This document shows, piece after piece, positions 6,433-10,548 of a stretch of 10,548 bases of DNA. This DNA is from AM-2324 sp042091035 (lineage in GTDB: Bacteria; Bacteroidota; Bacteroidia; Chitinophagales; Saprospiraceae), in NCBI GenBank assembly GCA_042091035.1, contig JBELIG010000106.1, positions 1 to 10,548 on the forward strand, given 5' to 3'. Made by a program: the position numbers and the translations under genes. Positions within the stretch are counted from its first letter, which is position 1; the number at the start of each line of letters is the position of its first letter. Under the pieces are notes generated by a model. That model worked only from the letters and a program-made list of their open reading frames with translations, did not search any database and was not told the DNA's origin.

Positions 6433-7020
6433 ATGAATAGATTTTACGTCATATCGAAGCCTTACGGCTACTTAAGTCAGTTCACCAAAGAGGTGCCTGA
6501 ACATAAGGTCCTCTCTGACCTACACAAGTTTCCTAAAGATGTGTATCCTGTTGGTCGTTTGGACAGAGATTCTGAAGGACTTTTGTTGTTGACAAATGAT
6601 AAAAAGATGAATAAGGACCTTCTAGACCCATCTTCAAAAAAGAAGAAGACATATTGGGTTCAAGTTGAAGGTATTCCAACTAACACAGATCTAGATACCT
6701 TAAGAAATGGTCGCTTAACTATTCGTATCAATAAAAAGGACCACAAGTGTGCGACTGCCAAAGTAAAGATTCTTGGGACATCTGTTGAATTACCTGATAG
6801 AGATCCGCCTATTAGAACTAGGGTTGCGATTCCTACTTTCTGGATTCAAATAGAACTTACAGAAGGTAAAAATCGCCAAGTCCGAAAGATGTTTGCCAAG
6901 ATTGGTTATCCAGTGCTAAGACTGGTTCGAGTGAAGATTGGTGGTATTTCAATCGAAGGAATGCAAAGCGGTGATGTACGCGAACTTACAAAGATCGAAG
7001 CTTTACAGGCCTTACAATAA
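6433..7020 (+). CDS. rluE: 23S rRNA pseudouridine synthase, RluE type
   Basis: RluE isomerises uridine 2457 of 23S rRNA (E. coli numbering), near the peptidyl transferase centre. The protein has 195 residues, slightly shorter than E. coli RluE (217). Motif II, GRLDRDSEGLLLLT (41-54), holds the catalytic Asp44. The motif KTYWVQVEGIPT (72-83) and the block PPIRTRVAIPTFWIQIELTEGKNRQVRKM (125-153) are specific to the RluE/RsuA branch and closely follow RluE. No S4 RNA-binding domain is visible, as in RluE and unlike RluB, RluF or RsuA. It lies 9 bp after ychF with no promoter between, so both probably share a transcript and a translation-related role. The last 9 bases overlap the end of the convergent gene. 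The RluE branch rather than another RsuA-like enzyme is likely but rests on motif memory. Confidence 0.9.
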   Translation: MNRFYVISKPYGYLSQFTKEVPEHKVLSDLHKFPKDVYPVGRLDRDSEGLLLLTNDKKMNKDLLDPSSKKKKTYWVQVEGIPTNTDLDTLRNGRLTIRINKKDHKCATAKVKILGTSVELPDRDPPIRTRVAIPTFWIQIELTEGKNRQVRKMFAKIGYPVLRLVRVKIGGISIEGMQSGDVRELTKIEALQALQ

Positions 7021-8115
7021 AATCTTTTTTGAAAACAGGCTTCTCCCTTTTTCATCCTTAAAAAGGACAACTAGGGGTTGAATACGTAAGCCAATAGACA
7101 GTTTTGCTTCTTGAAAAGGAAGTAGATCAATAGATTTAAAAGACTGACTATTAATAAAATATACACCTACAGATACTACTTTTTCTGAGGTGTTAATCAA
7201 GACTAAATCGTCCCCTGTGTAATAACAAACATAGGGGACTTCTTCTTTCCAGTCCAAAGACAACACCCTTTCAGCAAATACGTGGCCTGCATTGTCAAGG
7301 AGTTTTACCTTTAAATAATCATACGCCTGCATACCGGAGAGTTCAAGCTTTAAAATAAGTTGTTGAGGACTGAGTATTTGAAATGCTGTAAAATCTAGTC
7401 CGTTTGTTGATCGTTCTAAAAGGACAGTTTCATTTTCGAGTGTTCCAAGTAAAAGTATATTCAACAATACTATGTCTTCAGAAACTTCATATTCAACTAC
7501 AAAATCATGTATTGGTAAAGGTGAATTTTGATAAGTCCCAAATGGAAAGGGATATGTAGCTGAATCATTATCAGAGGCTCCAAGTAATGCACCTGTGCCA
7601 CTAGATTCCCACATTGTATAATCGTATGTTCCTAAATTACAAGTCTGATTATCATACCTATATAGCCAACCATCCTGATAGTCCCATACCGTTCCCGAAC
7701 CATCAACATTGCTATCTCCGATACGGTCTATAATTTGATTTTGGTAAAACAACTCAATTGCATCATTTCCATTGAAATAACAAGCAGAAGTTGGCAATGT
7801 CCCAGTTAGGTAGTTGGGTGCAAATCCAAAAAAATCTAAGAAGGAAGTTGACTCTGCCGAAATATATATAAATGAGCCAGCCTGGGCAGTATCATTAGGA
7901 AACAAAAATTCAATCCCATCGGATCCACCTCCGTTATTAGCAGAACCAAGTCCATAGTCACTTAAGTCAAAAATATCCGTATTGACATATACCTCAACAA
8001 CTTTCGGGAGCCCTCCAGGTAGAGGACCATCAAATACCCCCGTAAGCATGAGATTACATTGCCCATTTGCTTTGTACAAAGCTAGAGTGAAAACTAAAAC
8101 AATAGTGATTCGCAT
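7012..8115 (-). CDS. Secreted lamin-tail-domain protein, probable type IX secretion cargo
   Basis: No enzymatic function is recognisable in this 367-residue protein. Residues 1-19 form a signal peptide (MRITIVLVFTLALYKANGQ). Residues about 20-160 resemble the lamin-tail domain common in secreted bacterial proteins: VVEVYVN, DLSDYGLG, a GGGSDGIEF loop, and FNGNDAIELF followed by IIDRIGD. Residues about 199-290 follow the beta-sandwich module that often begins PLPVEL in Bacteroidota; here it begins PLPIHDF and contains LLERSTNGLDF (232-242). The last 70 or so residues, ending FKDEKGRSLFSKKILL, look like a diverged type A sorting domain. The ATG at 8115 is preferred over a GTG at 8160 because it gives a clean signal peptide after an A-rich leader; the GTG would add 15 residues before it. 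The stop overlaps rluE by 9 bp. No promoter is recognised. Export is likely; T9SS use is inference. Confidence 0.75.
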   Translation of the reverse strand: MRITIVLVFTLALYKANGQCNLMLTGVFDGPLPGGLPKVVEVYVNTDIFDLSDYGLGSANNGGGSDGIEFLFPNDTAQAGSFIYISAESTSFLDFFGFAPNYLTGTLPTSACYFNGNDAIELFYQNQIIDRIGDSNVDGSGTVWDYQDGWLYRYDNQTCNLGTYDYTMWESSGTGALLGASDNDSATYPFPFGTYQNSPLPIHDFVVEYEVSEDIVLLNILLLGTLENETVLLERSTNGLDFTAFQILSPQQLILKLELSGMQAYDYLKVKLLDNAGHVFAERVLSLDWKEEVPYVCYYTGDDLVLINTSEKVVSVGVYFINSQSFKSIDLLPFQEAKLSIGLRIQPLVVLFKDEKGRSLFSKKILL

Positions 8116-8160
8116 CTTTTTTAGCTTAAGATTAAAAAAGAGCCTCTCAATTTTTGACAC

Positions 8161-8192
8161 AAAAAAAGGGCCCCAATAAGGAGCCCTTTTTT
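8161..8192 (-). terminator. Intrinsic terminator after pdhB, bidirectional type
   Basis: On the minus strand GGGCTCC, loop TTATT, and GGGGCCC form a seven-position stem with one mismatch. It is extended by A/T tracts and ends in seven T residues (8167-8161). It lies about 20 nt after the pdhB stop. The plus strand has six T residues after the same hairpin, so it could also stop transcription from the left. Confidence 0.85.
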
Positions 8193-8212
8193 ATATCTTC
8201 AATTTCTATTAA

Positions 8213-9193
8213 TTATCTATAGACAACCTGCTTGACAGCTTTAACAACTTTAGTAGGATTTGGAAGAAATTCATCTACCAATGTTGGAGCGTAAGGCATT
8301 GATGTATCCGCACCCATTACTCGAGCTACAGGAGCATCAAGGTAATCGAATGCATATGATTGCATTTGATAAGCAATCTCAGATGCAACAGATGCAAACG
8401 GCCAAGATTCTTCAACGACAACCATACGGTTTGTCTTTTTCAAAGAGTTCACCAGTGTTTTATAGTCTAAAGGTCTTATCGTTCTTAGATCAATTACTTC
8501 AGCAGAGATTCCCTCTTTTGCTAATTCTTCGGCAGCCTCAAGAGCAACAAGTACCATCTTATTGTAAGAAACAATAGTAACGTCTGTACCTTCGCGCTTT
8601 ACAGCAGCTTTACCAATCTCGATAATATGTTCACCATCTGGAACAAGTCCTTTATGGCCATACATTTGCTCTGACTCCATGAAACAAACAACATCTTCAT
8701 CACGAATAGCCGCTTTCATTAGTCCTTTAGCATCTCCTGGGTCACATGTTGAAATAACTTTCAGACCAGGACAATTTGCCAACCAACTCTCAAATGTTTG
8801 AGAGTGCTGTTGAGCCAATTGACCAGCAGATCCCGAAGGTCCTCTGAATACAATTGGACATGAAAACTGACCAGCAGATTGTGACAAAGTTTTAGCTGCA
8901 TTGTTGACAATTTGATCAAATGCTAGGACTGCAAAGTTCCAAGTCATAAACTCAACGATTGGTCTTAGACCATTCATTGCTGCTCCTACTCCTATTCCTG
9001 CGAAACCCAACTCAGCAATAGGTGTATCTATTACACGCTGAGCGCCAAATTCATCAAGCATACCTTTAGTTACCTTGTAGGCACCATTGTATTGAGCTAC
9101 TTCTTCACCCATAACAAAGACTCTGTCATCTAGTCTCATTTCTTCAGACATCGCCTCATTCAGGGCATCACGAAGTTGTAATTCTCTAGCCAT
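8213..9193 (-). CDS. pdhB: Pyruvate dehydrogenase E1 component, beta subunit
   Basis: With the alpha subunit, this forms the thiamine-diphosphate-dependent E1 enzyme that decarboxylates pyruvate and acetylates the lipoyl group of E2. The protein has 326 residues, usual for E1-beta. The N-terminus reads RDALNEAMSEEM (8-19). The cofactor-domain block RVIDTPIAELGFAGIGVGAA (53-72) carries the conserved Glu61. GPSGSAGQLAQQHSQ (118-132) carries the conserved His130. The C-terminal transketolase domain begins near 200 and includes VIDLRTIRPLD (233-243) and VEESWPFASVASEI (260-273). The partner genes for E1-alpha, E2 and E3 are not adjacent. The gene has its own promoter and terminator, so it appears monocistronic. 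A branched-chain 2-oxo acid dehydrogenase E1-beta is a close alternative, but the overall sequence fits the pyruvate enzyme better. Confidence 0.93.
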   Translation of the reverse strand: MARELQLRDALNEAMSEEMRLDDRVFVMGEEVAQYNGAYKVTKGMLDEFGAQRVIDTPIAELGFAGIGVGAAMNGLRPIVEFMTWNFAVLAFDQIVNNAAKTLSQSAGQFSCPIVFRGPSGSAGQLAQQHSQTFESWLANCPGLKVISTCDPGDAKGLMKAAIRDEDVVCFMESEQMYGHKGLVPDGEHIIEIGKAAVKREGTDVTIVSYNKMVLVALEAAEELAKEGISAEVIDLRTIRPLDYKTLVNSLKKTNRMVVVEESWPFASVASEIAYQMQSYAFDYLDAPVARVMGADTSMPYAPTLVDEFLPNPTKVVKAVKQVVYR

Positions 9194-9220
9194 ATTAAAT
9201 CAACTATTAATTGTGAGCCA

Positions 9221-9251
9221 CAAAAATAATAAATATGAAGACCTAAACAAA
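9221..9251 (-). promoter_or_regulatory. pdhB promoter
   Basis: On the minus strand TTTG (9248-9251) and TATTTTTG (9221-9228) are separated by exactly 19 bp, a full match to the Bacteroidota consensus. The predicted start near 9214 leaves a leader of about 20 nt before the pdhB ATG. Its position between gdhA and pdhB argues that pdhB is transcribed on its own. Confidence 0.8.
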
Positions 9252-9283
9252 CCTGAAAAGCTTATAATTTAAATTCTTGGAAT

Positions 9284-10548
9284 CTAAATTACACCTTGAT
9301 CAAGCATTGCGTCTGCAACTTTAACAAATCCAGCAATATTAGCCCCTTTGACATAATCAACAGATCCATCTTCCTTTAAACCAAACTTAATACATTGCGC
9401 GTGGATGGCATTCATTATGTCTTTAAGCTTTACATCTACTTCTTCTCTTGTCCAATTCAAACGAAGCGAATTTTGACTCATTTCTAGTCCTGAGGTAGCT
9501 ACCCCTCCAGCGTTTGAAGCTTTACCAGGAGCAAAGAGTACATTGTTACTTTGCAATACCTCTATGCCGGCTGCTGTAACTGGCATATTGGCACCTTCTG
9601 CAACAGCTATAATGCCATTAGAAACTAATGTTTTGGCTTCTTCTTCGTTTAATTCATTTTGAGTAGCACACGGAAATGCAAGATCGCCATTTAATGACCA
9701 TGGTCGTTCTCCTTCTAGGTATAATGCCCCGAAGTGATCTGCATATTCCTTTATTCTCCCTCTGCGATTATTCTTAAGATCTTTTATCCACTCAAGCTTT
9801 TCTTTTGTAATCCCTTCAGCATCGTAGATTGTTCCTGATGAATCAGATAGGCTTACTACTTTAGCACCCAATTCAATCAACTTTTCTGTAGCATATTGTG
9901 CTACATTCCCCGATCCTGACACCAGACAAACTTTATTTACAATTTTGTCATTGTGTTGCTTGAGCATGTAATCCACAAAGTATACACAGCCATAACCTGT
10001 TGCTTCTGGTCGGATTAAAGAACCACCATAACTTAGACCCTTACCAGTAAGGACACCATGGTGAATATTCTTAATTTTTTTATACATCCCAAACATATAG
10101 CCAATCTCTCGACCACCAACACCAATATCACCAGCTGGTACATCTGTATCAGCGCCAATATGACGATTCAGTTCTAGCATAAATGCTTGACAGAATTTCA
10201 TGATTTCGTTATCGGATTTACCTTTTGGATTAAAGTCTGATCCTCCCTTACCTCCACCCATAGGCAGTGTTGTAAGACTATTCTTGAAGATTTGTTCAAA
10301 ACCTAAGAATTTTAGGATTGATTGATTTACAGAGGGGTGGAATCTCAAGCCTCCCTTGTAAGGACCTAATGCATTGTTAAACTGCACGCGAAATCCTTTA
10401 TTGACCTGAATACTTCCAGCGTCATCGAGCCAGGATACTCTGAACGAGATAAGCCTGTCAGGTTCAGTTAGGCGCTCTAAAAGAGCCTTGTTTTGATACC
10501 TTGGATTTGCATTAATAAAAGGAATAATTGTTTCTGAAACTTCACGAA
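9284..10548 (-). CDS. gdhA: NADP-type glutamate dehydrogenase, 5' end outside window
   Basis: GdhA makes glutamate from 2-oxoglutarate and ammonium, normally with NADPH in this hexameric class. The 420 visible residues run from REVSETIIPF at the right edge to a TAG stop; about 25-30 N-terminal residues are missing. The frame continues upstream of an in-frame GTG at 10387, with RVSWLDD and VQFNNALGPYKGGLRFHPS as in the family, so that GTG is not the start. The active-site pattern LPMGGGKGGSDFNP spans fragment residues 94-107, with the catalytic-site Lys100. DTDVPAGDIGVGGREIG follows at 134-149. The Rossmann motif GSGNVA is at 211-216, with SDSSGT after its second strand, as in NADP-type E. coli GdhA. 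The C-terminus ANIAGFVKVADAMLDQGVI is nearly identical to the E. coli ending as I recall it. pdhB lies 90 bp downstream on the same strand with its own promoter. Confidence 0.96.
   Translation of the reverse strand, partial: REVSETIIPFINANPRYQNKALLERLTEPDRLISFRVSWLDDAGSIQVNKGFRVQFNNALGPYKGGLRFHPSVNQSILKFLGFEQIFKNSLTTLPMGGGKGGSDFNPKGKSDNEIMKFCQAFMLELNRHIGADTDVPAGDIGVGGREIGYMFGMYKKIKNIHHGVLTGKGLSYGGSLIRPEATGYGCVYFVDYMLKQHNDKIVNKVCLVSGSGNVAQYATEKLIELGAKVVSLSDSSGTIYDAEGITKEKLEWIKDLKNNRRGRIKEYADHFGALYLEGERPWSLNGDLAFPCATQNELNEEEAKTLVSNGIIAVAEGANMPVTAAGIEVLQSNNVLFAPGKASNAGGVATSGLEMSQNSLRLNWTREEVDVKLKDIMNAIHAQCIKFGLKEDGSVDYVKGANIAGFVKVADAMLDQGVI

Noticed and set aside
7046..7066. CCTTTTT-N7-AAAAAGG hairpin after rluE
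   Set aside because: The stem has only two G-C pairs, no T-tract follows, and it lies in coding sequence of the convergent gene, so it is not convincing as the rluE terminator.
8116..8160. GTG at 8160 as the start of the lamin-tail-domain gene
   Set aside because: It begins right beside the pdhB terminator T-tract and would put 15 extra polar residues before an otherwise standard signal peptide; the ATG at 8115 fits better.
1..10548. Search for CRISPR arrays, tRNA or rRNA genes, insertion sequences, prophage, toxin-antitoxin or defence genes
   Set aside because: No direct-repeat arrays, cloverleaf-like sequences, transposase motifs or terminal repeats were seen; nearly all sequence is accounted for by conserved housekeeping genes.

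Overview
The window looks like a housekeeping stretch of a Bacteroidota chromosome, probably a Cytophagales- or Flavobacteriia-like organism. The support is AT-rich DNA, A-rich leaders without clear Shine-Dalgarno sites, several promoters of the Bacteroidota type (TTTG, about 19-20 bp, TAnnTTTG), a PorT protein of the type IX secretion system (T9SS), and a secreted protein with the module order usual for T9SS cargo. The lineage below phylum is a guess.

Layout, left to right. The minus strand holds the 5' part of a small exported protein (1-218), directly downstream of gyrA (244-2865). A 267-bp divergent intergenic region follows, with a perfect 8-bp inverted repeat. On the plus strand come ubiE/menG (TTG start, 3133-3861) and porT (3928-4632). 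The porT 3' end overlaps convergent acpH (4604-5212, minus), and the hairpin-plus-T-tract that probably ends porT mRNA lies inside the acpH reading frame. acpH and ychF (5326-6423, plus) diverge from interleaved promoters. ychF is followed 9 bp later by rluE (6433-7020), which overlaps by 9 bp the end of a convergent gene for a secreted lamin-tail-domain protein (7012-8115, minus). A strong bidirectional-type terminator separates that gene from pdhB (8213-9193, minus), which has its own well-matched promoter. A 5'-truncated gdhA (9284-10548, minus) runs off the right edge.

The genes cover DNA topology (GyrA), menaquinone synthesis (UbiE/MenG), protein secretion and gliding (PorT), acyl carrier protein turnover (AcpH), translation and ribosome modification (YchF, RluE), entry of pyruvate into acetyl-CoA (PdhB) and ammonium assimilation (GdhA). 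There is no sign of a mobile element, CRISPR array, tRNA or rRNA gene, prophage or defence system. No gene-free stretch exceeds 300 bases. I did not find a new multi-gene system. The points most worth a second look are regulatory architecture (terminator inside acpH, interleaved divergent promoters, the gyrA/ubiE inverted repeat) and the uncharacterised probable T9SS cargo protein.
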